DNA of 64,000 bases, from NCBI RefSeq assembly GCF_001592435.1, contig NZ_CP014750.1:682001-746000 (forward strand), given 5' to 3'. The notes under the pieces were generated by a model. That model saw only the letters and a program-made list of their open reading frames with translations. It was not told the DNA's origin and ran no database searches. Of this stretch, positions 1 through 9,252 are shown piece by piece. Positions within the stretch are counted from its first letter, which is position 1; each line of letters opens with the position of its first letter. The position numbers were made by a program, and so were the translations under genes. The stretch is from Thermococcus peptonophilus. GTDB taxonomy: Archaea; Methanobacteriota_B; Thermococci; Thermococcales; Thermococcaceae.

Positions 1-1
1 A

Positions 2-1171
2 ACTGGTATTTTGGCATCGTACACGGACATAAAAACGGGCTTTGTCTTCGATGTGCACGCGTTCCCAACACTTCAGCTCATTGGGAAACTGCTCGGATGG
101 GAAGAGGAGGAAGACGATGTTGGGCTTCCCAAGTGGGTTGAACGAATAATCATACCCTCTGCCGAGATAGGAATTCTTTACTACCTGTACCTTGGACTCA
201 AAAGCGGGGACACTCTTCTGGCACTTTCTGGACTCATTGGGCTTTTAGTAGGTTTTGGACTCGGCCTTCTCCTGTACTATATAGGCGCTTGGGCCAGCGG
301 TGATGTGGTAATACTTGCCGCGTTCTCCGCACTTCTACCCCTTGCTCCCTCGACCGCTAAGATTGTCCCACCTTATGGAAACGGGTACCCACTTTACCCA
401 ATCTCCATACTGTTCAACAGCATCCTTGCGGTCTTTCCGTTTATAATAGCCTATGCACTTGGGGTTCTTATCGTGAGAAAGGAAAAAGACGTCATAAAGG
501 GAATTTTCACCGAAGGCGTAAGGGACACCATTGAGGTAACGCTGTGGATAATGTTAGGGATAGCAGTTACGGCCCTGCTGAACCCCAACAGGCCTCTGCT
601 CGGACTTCTCGTAACTATCCTTGCGTTTCCGATATTCCTCAGATACCGCACAATGGGAGATGCCCTCGGAGTTGCAGGCATTCTCTACCTTCTGTACCTC
701 CAGTCGGATACGGCACTCTTCGCCCTGTTAAAGGTGCTTGCAACTATTTACGCTGTAAAGATTATCCTCTCGACGGTAAAAATACTCCGGGAAAAAGTCC
801 TCGTGGAAGAAGTCCCAGTTGAGGAGCTCCGCGAATGGGACATCCTTGGTGAGACCATTCACGAAATTAACGGCGAGATAAAACGCGAGAGAGAAAGCAC
901 CCTCGAACGGTTCAAAAAGGCACTATTGACAGGGGACTTCTCGAAAATTAGGCCGACCCTGGGTAGTGTAATAGCCTCCTCAACTGCAGAGGGACTCACC
1001 AAGGAGCAGATCGAAGAACTGAAGAAGCTCGTCGAACAAGGCAGGCTTGAGAACAGATTCCTGAGAAAGAAAGCGATGCCCTTTGCACCGGCCATATTCC
1101 TCGGCTTCCTGATAAGCTACTTCTGGGGAGACATCTTCTGGTGGCTGGAGCTTAAGATTATGGGCCTTTAA
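2..1171 (+). CDS. Preflagellin/prepilin (A24-type) aspartyl peptidase, 5' truncated by window edge
   Basis: Membrane aspartyl peptidase expected to cleave the short leader from archaellins and other type IV pilin-like precursors. The reading frame is open to the first base of the window, so the in-frame TTG at 11 is unlikely to be the real start; an N-terminal membrane helix is probably missing. The first catalytic Asp is probably the D of SYTDIKTG near the left end, and the second lies in GAWASGD before a hydrophobic helix, which matches the Gx(n)GD signature of the family. Several further membrane helices follow, then a soluble charged stretch of about 100 residues and a last C-terminal helix, longer than minimal FlaK. 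It lies about 14 kb from the archaellin genes, convergent with their operon. Whether it serves archaellins, pilins or both cannot be told from sequence. Confidence 0.75.
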   Translation, partial: TGILASYTDIKTGFVFDVHAFPTLQLIGKLLGWEEEEDDVGLPKWVERIIIPSAEIGILYYLYLGLKSGDTLLALSGLIGLLVGFGLGLLLYYIGAWASGDVVILAAFSALLPLAPSTAKIVPPYGNGYPLYPISILFNSILAVFPFIIAYALGVLIVRKEKDVIKGIFTEGVRDTIEVTLWIMLGIAVTALLNPNRPLLGLLVTILAFPIFLRYRTMGDALGVAGILYLLYLQSDTALFALLKVLATIYAVKIILSTVKILREKVLVEEVPVEELREWDILGETIHEINGEIKRERESTLERFKKALLTGDFSKIRPTLGSVIASSTAEGLTKEQIEELKKLVEQGRLENRFLRKKAMPFAPAIFLGFLISYFWGDIFWWLELKIMGL

Positions 1172-1201
1172 AGTTTTAAAGATTGAACCTAAAAGTCTCC
1201 G

Positions 1202-1261
1202 GGCCTGGCGTCCCGCCCTCCCCGGGGAAACGTGAACCGGGGCTTCTGCCAGGCCGACACC
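1202..1261 (+). ncRNA. Candidate H/ACA guide sRNA
   Basis: A single hairpin with the geometry of archaeal H/ACA RNAs. The lower stem is GGCCTGGC (1202-1209) with GCCAGGCC (1248-1255). An internal pocket follows (1210-1219 and 1243-1247), then an upper stem CCCCGG (1220-1225) with CCGGGG (1237-1242) closed by a purine-rich loop with GTGA that could form a K-loop. The box ACA at 1257-1259 directly follows the lower stem, and exactly 14 nt separate it from the upper stem, as the family rule requires. A TATA-like TTTAAAG near 1176 would place the start near 1200. Such RNAs guide pseudouridylation with Cbf5, Gar1, Nop10 and L7Ae; a gar1 gene lies at 58.7 kb. Confidence 0.7.
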
Positions 1262-1319
1262 GGGGGATGAAGAGCTTTTGCTTTGCTGACTGTGATGAAC
1301 ACGCCCTTCACTGACCCCG
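1261..1319 (+). ncRNA. C/D box guide sRNA
   Basis: All four boxes are readable: C box GATGA (1266-1270), D' CTGA (1286-1289), C' GTGATGA (1292-1298) and D CTGA (1311-1314). The candidate guides are 15 nt (1271-1285) and 12 nt (1299-1310). CGGGG (1261-1265) can pair with CCCCG (1315-1319) to form the terminal stem. It starts two bases after the ACA box of the H/ACA hairpin, so the two are probably one transcript. Its 3' end overlaps the last codons of the convergent phosphatase gene. It should direct 2'-O-methylation of rRNA or tRNA; targets were not identified. Confidence 0.8.
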
Positions 1320-1937
1320 CGTCAGCTCTTCTATTATCTCCTTGACCTCGTAGAGGCTCTCGACGTTGTGATCGCCTTCAACGCCTTCATGCGGGTTTAT
1401 CGCTATGGCCACGTCAGCTTCCTTGAACATGCTGATGTCGTTGTAGCCATCTCCAACGGCCACACTCAGCTCCGGCTTCAGCTCATCCTTAAGCTTGCGG
1501 AGTATTGCGCCCTTGCCTTGGAAATCAACAACCGGGTTAACTTCTCCGGTTATCCTACCCGCCTTATCGAAAATAAGTTCGTTGGCGTAGACGTAGTCTA
1601 CACCAAGCTCTTCACTCACTCTCTTAGCTAGGCACATAAGTCCACTGCTCAGGATGGCTATTTTAAAGCCGTTTTTCTTGAGGAACTCAATTAGCTCCTG
1701 TGCACCATCCATGTACTCGACGGAGTTTACCCACTCCAGTATTTCATCCTTAGTATGCCCCTTCCAGAGTGAAGCGTCCAGTCTCGCCCACGTGGCATAG
1801 TCTATCTCGCCGCTGAAAAAGGCCTCAGCGTACTCTTTTCCCTTCTCCCATGTTCCAAACTTTTTGTGAAGTTCAACCCATCCCGAAACCGACTTAACCA
1901 GCGTACCCTCAAGGTCAAAAGCTATGAGCCTAACCAT
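1308..1937 (-). CDS. HAD-superfamily phosphatase, phosphoserine-phosphatase-like
   Basis: Cytoplasmic HAD phosphatase of 209 residues. Motif I is FDLEGTL with the nucleophile Asp, but with Glu where most members have a second Asp acid/base. Motif II is the SSG of AILSSGL, and motif IV is GDGYND near residue 160. Together with the alpha-helical cap this resembles the SerB/phosphoserine phosphatase group, though the DxE variant leaves the substrate uncertain. I chose the ATG at 1937 because GGTGG lies 6 bases ahead of it; an upstream in-frame start at 1970 has no ribosome site. A TATA-like CTTTTTTAAG lies about 40 bp upstream. It follows pcm in the same direction with a 42-bp gap. Confidence 0.8.
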   Translation of the reverse strand: MVRLIAFDLEGTLVKSVSGWVELHKKFGTWEKGKEYAEAFFSGEIDYATWARLDASLWKGHTKDEILEWVNSVEYMDGAQELIEFLKKNGFKIAILSSGLMCLAKRVSEELGVDYVYANELIFDKAGRITGEVNPVVDFQGKGAILRKLKDELKPELSVAVGDGYNDISMFKEADVAIAINPHEGVEGDHNVESLYEVKEIIEELTRGQ

Positions 1938-1979
1938 TATACCACCTAAATAAATGCGGGGAAAGGCCACTTAAAAAAG

Positions 1980-2633
<654 letters not shown>

Positions 2634-2675
2634 TCACCACCCGTTAAAAACATCAAAGCAGAGTATTAAAAAGCA

Positions 2676-4664
2676 TCATGAAGATCTGGCCATGTACCAA
2701 GCAACCGCTATGATTGCTCCAGCTCCTATGGCAACACCAACCCCAAACCACAGAAGCTTTGTTGTGAAAGGCGTGTAAGGGACCTCTACTGTGGAGGTTA
2801 CTGTTTTTGTCTTATATTCTGTAACTGTTGTTACGCTGGTGATAGTCACCGCAGTATGGTTTCCAGTTGGGATTACGGTAGCGGAAACGGTCTCATTGGC
2901 ACATTCAGTTCTTGTTATCACAGCCTCGCCTGAAGGCACAACCTCAATCGAGAACTTAACAGGAGAATATCCCCCATAAGGAGTCCCGACTAATGCAGTG
3001 AAGGAATAATTACCTGGGGATGCTGGAACCAGTTTGAATACAAGCGTCTTCCCACTTCCCGGGGCAAGATTAACGGGAACAACAACTGCGCCGTTCTTCA
3101 GCTTCATGCCCTCAGAGAGCTCAACCCCGATTCCAGAAGGTACATCAAGGCTTAGGTTAGCGGGAACACTGACATCGCCTGTGTTCCTAACGGTTAAGGA
3201 GAGGTTGAAAGGAACTCCAACGGGGACACTTTCCGGACTAGTGGGAAGGAGCTCATACTGAATAATAGAAGGTTCCACAGTAACGTTGCCGGTGTTTGAT
3301 GTGAAAGTTAAAATCGCACAGTGGCTACACGCCAGTTCAAAAGGCGCAAGCACGGTTGCGTAAGCCCTCCCAAGCTCAACGGTCCCGCTTTGAATGGAAA
3401 CCACTCTGAACTTGAAAACCGCCTCCTCCCCCGGAGCTATCGAGTTAATGGAGACAGTTCCCTTTGAGAGCAATTTGAGACCTTTTGAAGGCTCGAAAGT
3501 TATGACTGCATTCTTGAGTGGGACACTTCCGGTGTTTTTTACCCTGAGCACCACGTCAAATGGAACGTACTGCTTGACGCTCCTATTCTCTACTTCTAGA
3601 GACATGAGCAGGTTTGCAGTCTTAGTCACATCTGGGAACTCGCTTGGGTCCAGGAACACAACAAATTCGGCGCTTTCGCTGGAGATGTTATCTAGTCCAA
3701 CAATCACACCATGGTACGTCAGAACGTAGGATACCCCACCCGATGTAAGGCGCCCCTCTGCCAGCTTCTGCCCACAGCTGTTGAGGAGCGATACCTTAAC
3801 AGCGTCCCCCAGCGGATAATCATACCTCAAAATGTAAGGCCCAACCGAAGCCGTTTGTCCGGGGCTGAGCTTTATCTGGGCGTCGGGAACGGTTTTGACC
3901 TCCATAGAGACTGCTAGAAGGCCTATCGAGACCTCCGCGTACCCATTGCAGTTGTCACAGCTCCCTTCACCCAGCTCCCCCACTATAGTAGCGCTTTTTA
4001 GGTTCACCACAAAGGGCTGTATAACCTTGGATTCTCCAGACTCTAGGCTGTAGGATTCCCCGTCGATCTCAAACACCGCGCCGGAGACAACCTTTCCACT
4101 GGAGTTCGAGGCCCAGATTTTGACTAGCTTAACGTAGTGCCCATTGACCGTAACGTTCTCGCCGGGGTTTAGAACACCATCAAACACCATCGGGGTGGAA
4201 TTGACCTTTACCTGGAGATGGCCTATCTTGAAACTCGGCTGGGTGAAGATTTTGCTTTCTCCCTTGTAAGTGGCATTAATTTTAAATCCCTTCTGATCGA
4301 CGCTCAAAACCCTAAAGCGATAGCCACCAAGGGTCAATTCATCACCAGCGAGCAGATACGGGTACTCCAAGTCGATCACCACAAAAGACTCAGAGCCAAT
4401 GTATGCACCTTTGTACTCAAATTTAAGGTCGCCAATAGATGTGTTTTCCCCAGGCAGAAGGATCATTGATCTATAGTAAGAGCCGTCGACGTAGACATCA
4501 ACCAGCAGCTTGCCATCAATGGAGAGATCCCCAAACCTCAAGCTGATGTCATCCACAGTGACAGACCCCGGGAGCTTTACCAGTGCTTCGGCAGACAGCG
4601 AACTTACTGGAACACTCGCAGAAACCAGAGAAAGGATAATGAAAAACAGAAACTCCTTCTTCAT
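2676..4664 (-). CDS. Large secreted, C-terminally anchored protein in the archaellum operon
   Basis: A 662-residue exported protein of unknown function. An N-terminal signal peptide (MKKEFLFFIILSLVSAS) precedes a long beta-rich ectodomain, and a single membrane helix (WFGVGVAIGAGAIIAVAW) sits just before the C-terminus. Two immunoglobulin-like modules of the CARDB/S-layer type are visible around residues 340-440 and 470-580, each with the pattern LxVxNTGxVxxxN. Cysteine pairs (CDNC, CSHC) could form disulfides. Its ATG overlaps the flaJ stop by 4 bases, so it is almost certainly translated from the archaellum mRNA. That position suggests a role at the cell surface around the archaellum, such as S-layer passage or anchoring, but this is inference. 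I do not recognise it as one of the core Arl proteins. Confidence 0.8.
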   Translation of the reverse strand: MKKEFLFFIILSLVSASVPVSSLSAEALVKLPGSVTVDDISLRFGDLSIDGKLLVDVYVDGSYYRSMILLPGENTSIGDLKFEYKGAYIGSESFVVIDLEYPYLLAGDELTLGGYRFRVLSVDQKGFKINATYKGESKIFTQPSFKIGHLQVKVNSTPMVFDGVLNPGENVTVNGHYVKLVKIWASNSSGKVVSGAVFEIDGESYSLESGESKVIQPFVVNLKSATIVGELGEGSCDNCNGYAEVSIGLLAVSMEVKTVPDAQIKLSPGQTASVGPYILRYDYPLGDAVKVSLLNSCGQKLAEGRLTSGGVSYVLTYHGVIVGLDNISSESAEFVVFLDPSEFPDVTKTANLLMSLEVENRSVKQYVPFDVVLRVKNTGSVPLKNAVITFEPSKGLKLLSKGTVSINSIAPGEEAVFKFRVVSIQSGTVELGRAYATVLAPFELACSHCAILTFTSNTGNVTVEPSIIQYELLPTSPESVPVGVPFNLSLTVRNTGDVSVPANLSLDVPSGIGVELSEGMKLKNGAVVVPVNLAPGSGKTLVFKLVPASPGNYSFTALVGTPYGGYSPVKFSIEVVPSGEAVITRTECANETVSATVIPTGNHTAVTITSVTTVTEYKTKTVTSTVEVPYTPFTTKLLWFGVGVAIGAGAIIAVAWYMARSS

Positions 4665-6403
4665 GGCATCACCCCCAGTAAATACCCCACAAGTTGGGCA
4701 GCCCCTGCACTACTCTCACCGCCTGTTCCCATCATTCTCGCCATCAACGTCTGGCCAAGGTACATCCCAACGGCGAATATCCATGCGAGAATCACAAAGT
4801 ATCGAGCAGAGCCGAGTACGTGTCCTCCATCCGCCAGCTTGATTACCAGCGAGGATAGCAGTGAGTGAAGGATCATCATGGTTAGCATTATGTACATCAG
4901 AAATGTCATGCCCGTCGGGGGTATCACGTGTATTATGTCCCCAATGTAGTTCGAAGCCGCTCCTAAGTCCATCTGTGAAAACAGGTTGTTTATTGAGACC
5001 GCCACCTGGAAGGACGCCGCGAGAGCGAATGCAAAAGCCCCAGTGAGGCCGTAGATTATGCCTATAAAGCTAGCTATGCTCTGCTGTCTCTTTCTCCTGA
5101 GCCTGACGATCCTCTCGAAGTTCCTGCTTATAACCAAGCCCACATAGTCCGGCTCGGCACCCATACGAAGGCTCTCCCTGAATATCTCCGAGAATATTCC
5201 TATAAGCCAGCTCCCGGTCCCGGCAATGAAGAAGTCCCATGCCCTGTCTCTATCAACCCTAATGGCAAGCCTTCTATAAAGGGCCTTAATGTCATCTGTG
5301 AGAGAACCGAAGTCGTGGGCGCTAAGGTACTTAAGAACGAGAACCAGAGATGCACCGCTCGCGGCAAGTGAAGAGCTGAGACTCCTGATGAAGGCAGGAA
5401 AGTTCTCATCCTTCCTGAAGATGCGCTTTTCTTCTTTATCGACAACCATTCCCAGGTAGTAGAAAGGTGTGAGAACTATCGCCACCACAAACGGCTCAGG
5501 AATAGTGAACCTCTGCCTGATGAAAAGGAAATAAGCCAGCGTCAGTATAACGGTTCCAATGCCCGAGTATATTGCTGCCATTTTGATGTGCTCCCTTTTA
5601 GGATCCCTTATTCCCTTGCTGTCGGCCCAGATTGGATCTTCAGGCATTCTGAACTTAATGACAAGCAGAACGCCAACTTCAGCGGCTATTATCATGAGGA
5701 GTGCGTAGAGGCCCATTCTACCTATATCCATTCCCGTAATGATCGGGCCGATGATAATAAACGACGCTATGAAGACGACGGAGATTATAATGGACTCGTA
5801 TATCTCTTTAAAGACGTCGAGATCATAGAGCGCTCCCTCGTAGAAGGTCTCATAATCATCCATAACCGTTTTCTGCTCCTGGAAGAGGTAGTCCTTTAAA
5901 TCAACACCACTGTCAAGGGAGTACGCAAGTCTGTCCAAGAAGTCCGCAAACATTCTGCTGGGTGTCCTCCTAGCCAGAAAGCGAAAGGCTTCCGGCATCG
6001 CAAGATGAAGTTTGTTCACAAGTGTATGAACCTTTTTCAGCTCACTGGCTATAGCACCGAGTTTTGGATCCTTGGAAAGTATAGATATAAGATCGCTCCT
6101 GCCCATCTCGCTCGTGGACAGGACTGCAAAATAGGTGATGAAGTACGGCATCTTTGAGTTTATCGAAATCTTCTTGGAGTCTGCCACTATGTATGGATAA
6201 GCCACGGCGTAGACTACGAGAACTATGGGTATCAAAAACATGAGAACCCGGAGGCTTCTGGCGACTGGGAGAATTCTCGTTATAAAACCTATGACTATGA
6301 AGAGCACTGCCGAGATTCCAAGATAGGGCAGGAGAATACCCTTGATGTAGGATTCCATGTTTAGATCGGCCTTGGTGAAGATACTGGCTTTCTCTTCCGG
6401 CAT
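4661..6403 (-). CDS. flaJ: Archaellum membrane platform protein FlaJ (ArlJ)
   Basis: Polytopic membrane protein related to TadC/PilC that forms the platform on which FlaI and FlaH act. Hydrophobic helix groups occur near the N-terminus (residues 25-75), in the middle (about 205-315) and at the C-terminus (about 450-580), separated by basic cytoplasmic loops, as in other FlaJ proteins. Of the clustered starts after flaI I chose the ATG at 6403, six bases after GAGGTG. GTG 6412 and ATG 6409 would overlap the ribosome site. It sits directly after flaI and its stop overlaps the following secreted-protein gene. Confidence 0.93.
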   Translation of the reverse strand: MPEEKASIFTKADLNMESYIKGILLPYLGISAVLFIVIGFITRILPVARSLRVLMFLIPIVLVVYAVAYPYIVADSKKISINSKMPYFITYFAVLSTSEMGRSDLISILSKDPKLGAIASELKKVHTLVNKLHLAMPEAFRFLARRTPSRMFADFLDRLAYSLDSGVDLKDYLFQEQKTVMDDYETFYEGALYDLDVFKEIYESIIISVVFIASFIIIGPIITGMDIGRMGLYALLMIIAAEVGVLLVIKFRMPEDPIWADSKGIRDPKREHIKMAAIYSGIGTVILTLAYFLFIRQRFTIPEPFVVAIVLTPFYYLGMVVDKEEKRIFRKDENFPAFIRSLSSSLAASGASLVLVLKYLSAHDFGSLTDDIKALYRRLAIRVDRDRAWDFFIAGTGSWLIGIFSEIFRESLRMGAEPDYVGLVISRNFERIVRLRRKRQQSIASFIGIIYGLTGAFAFALAASFQVAVSINNLFSQMDLGAASNYIGDIIHVIPPTGMTFLMYIMLTMMILHSLLSSLVIKLADGGHVLGSARYFVILAWIFAVGMYLGQTLMARMMGTGGESSAGAAQLVGYLLGVMP

Positions 6404-6413
6404 TGTCATCACC

Positions 6414-8036
6414 TCAAATTCTGAAGCTGAGGCCCTCGAGACCCTTAAGATAGAAGGCCTTGATCTCCCTGTAGACGTCCCAGTAGTTCGTTATTCCGAG
6501 CTCGACCATTCTTTGGAGTATTCTCGCCCTCAGGAACAGCTCGTTGTAAATGTCCTTTGGATCCTCATAACCAGCTATTTCCGCTATCTTCCTCTCTAAG
6601 ATGTACGAGTTGTTGAATCCACGGAATATGTGCCTGTCTGAGACGGGATCCCACTCAAAGACGTTCCTAGTCGCGACACCACCAAGCTCCTCGTAGTAGC
6701 CCTCGATCTCAACGACGCTCACGGTCCTCCTGAGGAACTTCCCTTTAATGTAAACAGCCTGCTGGAAGACTGCTATGTTCAGGTTGTCAATGAAGGTTAT
6801 CGGCACGTTGATTGGGTGGCCAGTAAAACGCTGGATCATCTTCTTTATGTCACCGGCGTGGAAGGTAGACATAACCGGGTGGCCAGTCTGCATTGCCTGG
6901 AAGGCTATAGCACCTTCGGCACCACGGATCTCACCGACGATGATGTAGTTCGGCCTCGAACGCAGGGCTGCCTTCAGGAGGTCGAAGAGCGTGACCCTGC
7001 TCTCCTCCGGGCCGCGCTCCCTAGTTATGAGCCTCTGCCAGACAGGGTGGGGAACCTGGACTTCGGGGGTATCCTCAGCGGTGTAAATCTTTGATCCTGG
7101 CTTGATGAAAGGAATTATCGCGTTTAGGAGCGTTGTCTTACCAGAGGCCGTCTCGCCACAGACGAAGACACTCATTCCGTACTCAAGGGCTATCCACAGA
7201 TATGCAGCAACCTCCGCGCTCAGGGTACCCCATGCTATTAGCTGTGTTATGCTTATCGGGGTCGCGGAGAACTTACGGATGGTCGCACTCGGACCCTTTA
7301 TCGAAATGTCCGGGGAGTATATTATGTTGATACGGGAACCGTCAGGCAGAGCACCATCCACTATTGGATTGCGGTCACTCACCGGCCTTCCTATGCGCTC
7401 AGCCATGTTTTTGAAGTAGTCCGCCAGCTTGACATCATCGCCAAAGTCTATGTTTGTCTGCATCATCTCGAATATCTTGTGGACGAGGGAAACGTTGTGA
7501 GCACCTATGATGTGGATATCCTCAATGTAGGGATCCCTCGCCAGAGGTTCCAGAGGGCCTATACCAATGATGTCGCGCTTTATGAGGTATCGGAACTTCT
7601 CCATCTCGTCCTTGGTTATGGTGAACTTTGTTCTCTTACCCTTTGCAAGGCTGAGGACGGCTTCGTCAAAAAGGGCATCTAGGAATCTCTCAAACTCTTC
7701 CTGGTCCTCTGGGATGTCCCTCGTCGGTGCAAGCTCTAGTATCTTGTCCTTGATGAGTTTGTACTTCTCTTCCTCATCAACACTCTCTATCCTGGGCTCT
7801 ATGACGATGTAACGCTTCTCGGCGGTGACAGGGTCGGTGAAGATGTGGACGAATATTGGGTCACCGACCGGGTAGAGTATGTTGGGGTACGGTATGTCCT
7901 TCATGTCCCTGCTGAGCTGGGCGTGAAACTCCGGAATCCTGCCATACTTCTTCCTGAACTGCTCAATGTACTTCCTGAGGTGGGGGTTCCTCGCCATTGC
8001 GTCTTCGAAGGTGTCGCTGATAACCGTCTGCGCCAT
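6414..8036 (-). CDS. flaI: Archaellum motor/assembly ATPase FlaI (ArlI)
   Basis: Hexameric secretion-type ATPase that powers archaellin assembly and filament rotation. Of 540 residues, the C-terminal half is the RecA-like core: Walker A GETASGKT (294-301), Asp box TAEDTPEVQV (319-328), Walker B IIVGEIRG (365-372) and His box TGHPVMSTFHAG (384-395). The N-terminal half carries the usual FlaI domain. It is separated from flaH by a single base and from flaJ by a few bases, so all three are co-translated. The length is normal for the family. Confidence 0.97.
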   Translation of the reverse strand: MAQTVISDTFEDAMARNPHLRKYIEQFRKKYGRIPEFHAQLSRDMKDIPYPNILYPVGDPIFVHIFTDPVTAEKRYIVIEPRIESVDEEEKYKLIKDKILELAPTRDIPEDQEEFERFLDALFDEAVLSLAKGKRTKFTITKDEMEKFRYLIKRDIIGIGPLEPLARDPYIEDIHIIGAHNVSLVHKIFEMMQTNIDFGDDVKLADYFKNMAERIGRPVSDRNPIVDGALPDGSRINIIYSPDISIKGPSATIRKFSATPISITQLIAWGTLSAEVAAYLWIALEYGMSVFVCGETASGKTTLLNAIIPFIKPGSKIYTAEDTPEVQVPHPVWQRLITRERGPEESRVTLFDLLKAALRSRPNYIIVGEIRGAEGAIAFQAMQTGHPVMSTFHAGDIKKMIQRFTGHPINVPITFIDNLNIAVFQQAVYIKGKFLRRTVSVVEIEGYYEELGGVATRNVFEWDPVSDRHIFRGFNNSYILERKIAEIAGYEDPKDIYNELFLRARILQRMVELGITNYWDVYREIKAFYLKGLEGLSFRI

Positions 8037-8037
8037 A

Positions 8038-8748
8038 TCACACCACCGCCGCTATTTCTACTATAAGCCCGGCCTTCGGCTCGACGCGGAAGGGTATTAT
8101 CTTCTGGAAGACTCCCTTAGCGTTGTTGTACTTCACAATAGTCGCGGAGTTTTTCAGGTCACCACCAAACACCTTAACGTTGAGGCGGATCAGCATGGTG
8201 GCAGCTTCCTCTAGGACAAAGAGAGAGTCCCTGTCTATTTCCTCCGTGTTGGCGGTGAGAATTATCACCTTATCTAGGGAGGCCATCTTCTTGACATAGA
8301 GGAGGAAATCCCTCACGGCATCGGGATCCTGCTCTCGGGAGAGCAGCGATGAAAATGCATCGATAATCATGACGTTGGGCTCCCACAGCCTAGGCTCGCC
8401 GAAAAGCCTGCTCAAAAACTTCCTCTTCTCACTCACACCTGAGAGTAGAGGGTAGAGGGATACAAAGACCAGCTTTTTTCTGATTAGAAAAGGGATTATG
8501 CTATAGCCTAGGGATTCCATCTGTTTGATATACTCAACGGTGGTGTACTGACTTGAGATGTAGCTGGCTGTGTAGCCATTCATCAGAAAGCCATAGAGAA
8601 GTCTCTGGACGAATATAGACTTACCGCTCCCCCTGTCACCCTCAACTAACATTATTGTCCCGGCGGGGATTCCACCGCCAAGGCGCCTGTGCAGCTCATC
8701 GCCTTTGAGCTCTATCTTGAGGAGTTCCTCGACCAACGTGACCACCAC
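8038..8748 (-). CDS. flaH: Archaellum ATP-binding protein FlaH (ArlH)
   Basis: RecA/KaiC-like ATP-binding protein that binds FlaI and helps form the motor ring. Walker A is GDRGSGKS (37-44) and the Walker B Asp is in NVMIID near residue 130. KaiC-type proteins hydrolyse slowly or only bind ATP, and FlaH is thought to be regulatory. The start is uncertain: the GTG at 8748 lies inside a GGTGGTGG run that probably serves as the ribosome site, and TTG at 8736 is an equally good start. Confidence 0.94.
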   Translation of the reverse strand: MVVTLVEELLKIELKGDELHRRLGGGIPAGTIMLVEGDRGSGKSIFVQRLLYGFLMNGYTASYISSQYTTVEYIKQMESLGYSIIPFLIRKKLVFVSLYPLLSGVSEKRKFLSRLFGEPRLWEPNVMIIDAFSSLLSREQDPDAVRDFLLYVKKMASLDKVIILTANTEEIDRDSLFVLEEAATMLIRLNVKVFGGDLKNSATIVKYNNAKGVFQKIIPFRVEPKAGLIVEIAAVV

Positions 8749-8778
8749 CGGGAGGCGTTATTTTAGCTGGCTCTATAA

Positions 8779-9252
8779 TCAGGTCTCAAAGACCAGCGAT
8801 CTCTTCTTTCCGTTCTCAAGCACGATGAGGATTTTGTGTGTTCCAGTTGTGAGCTGATTCCCTAGAGTGACTGTTATCACTCCGACCTCGTAGGGGTTGA
8901 GAGTCGTTATTGAGTTGCCGTTTACATCTGTAAACGTCAGGTTTGCCGGGGGGATGATGCCACCATCAATGAAGACCTGGATCGCGCTTGAGGTAAATGG
9001 GATGGAGGTCTTACCTATATTCTTGACGTAAAACGTGTAGTTGTAGGGTCCAGTTCCCGCCACAGGTATATTGGTGGGATCGTTGATTATCGCGAAGTCA
9101 GTCCTGAGCTGGTCGGCGAGCATCGCCCCCCTGTCGTTCATACCGTGGGCTATGTCGGTGGTCACATAAGCGAGCGCCCCTGCGACGCTCCCTGCGACGA
9201 GCACTGCCACGATGAACATTATCAGCTCGCTCGCTGGCCCCCCTGCCGCCAT
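8779..9252 (-). CDS. flaG: Archaellum stator protein FlaG (ArlG)
   Basis: Pseudo-periplasmic stator component with an N-terminal membrane helix (LIMFIVAVLVAGSVAGALAY) followed by a beta-sandwich domain related to archaellins. In known systems FlaG forms a complex with FlaF that holds the motor against the S-layer. I chose the ATG at 9252, which shares its A with the flaF stop TGA and follows GGAGGTG. The longer frame from 9279 would start inside flaF. A 30-bp gap precedes flaH. Confidence 0.9.
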   Translation of the reverse strand: MAAGGPASELIMFIVAVLVAGSVAGALAYVTTDIAHGMNDRGAMLADQLRTDFAIINDPTNIPVAGTGPYNYTFYVKNIGKTSIPFTSSAIQVFIDGGIIPPANLTFTDVNGNSITTLNPYEVGVITVTLGNQLTTGTHKILIVLENGKKRSLVFET

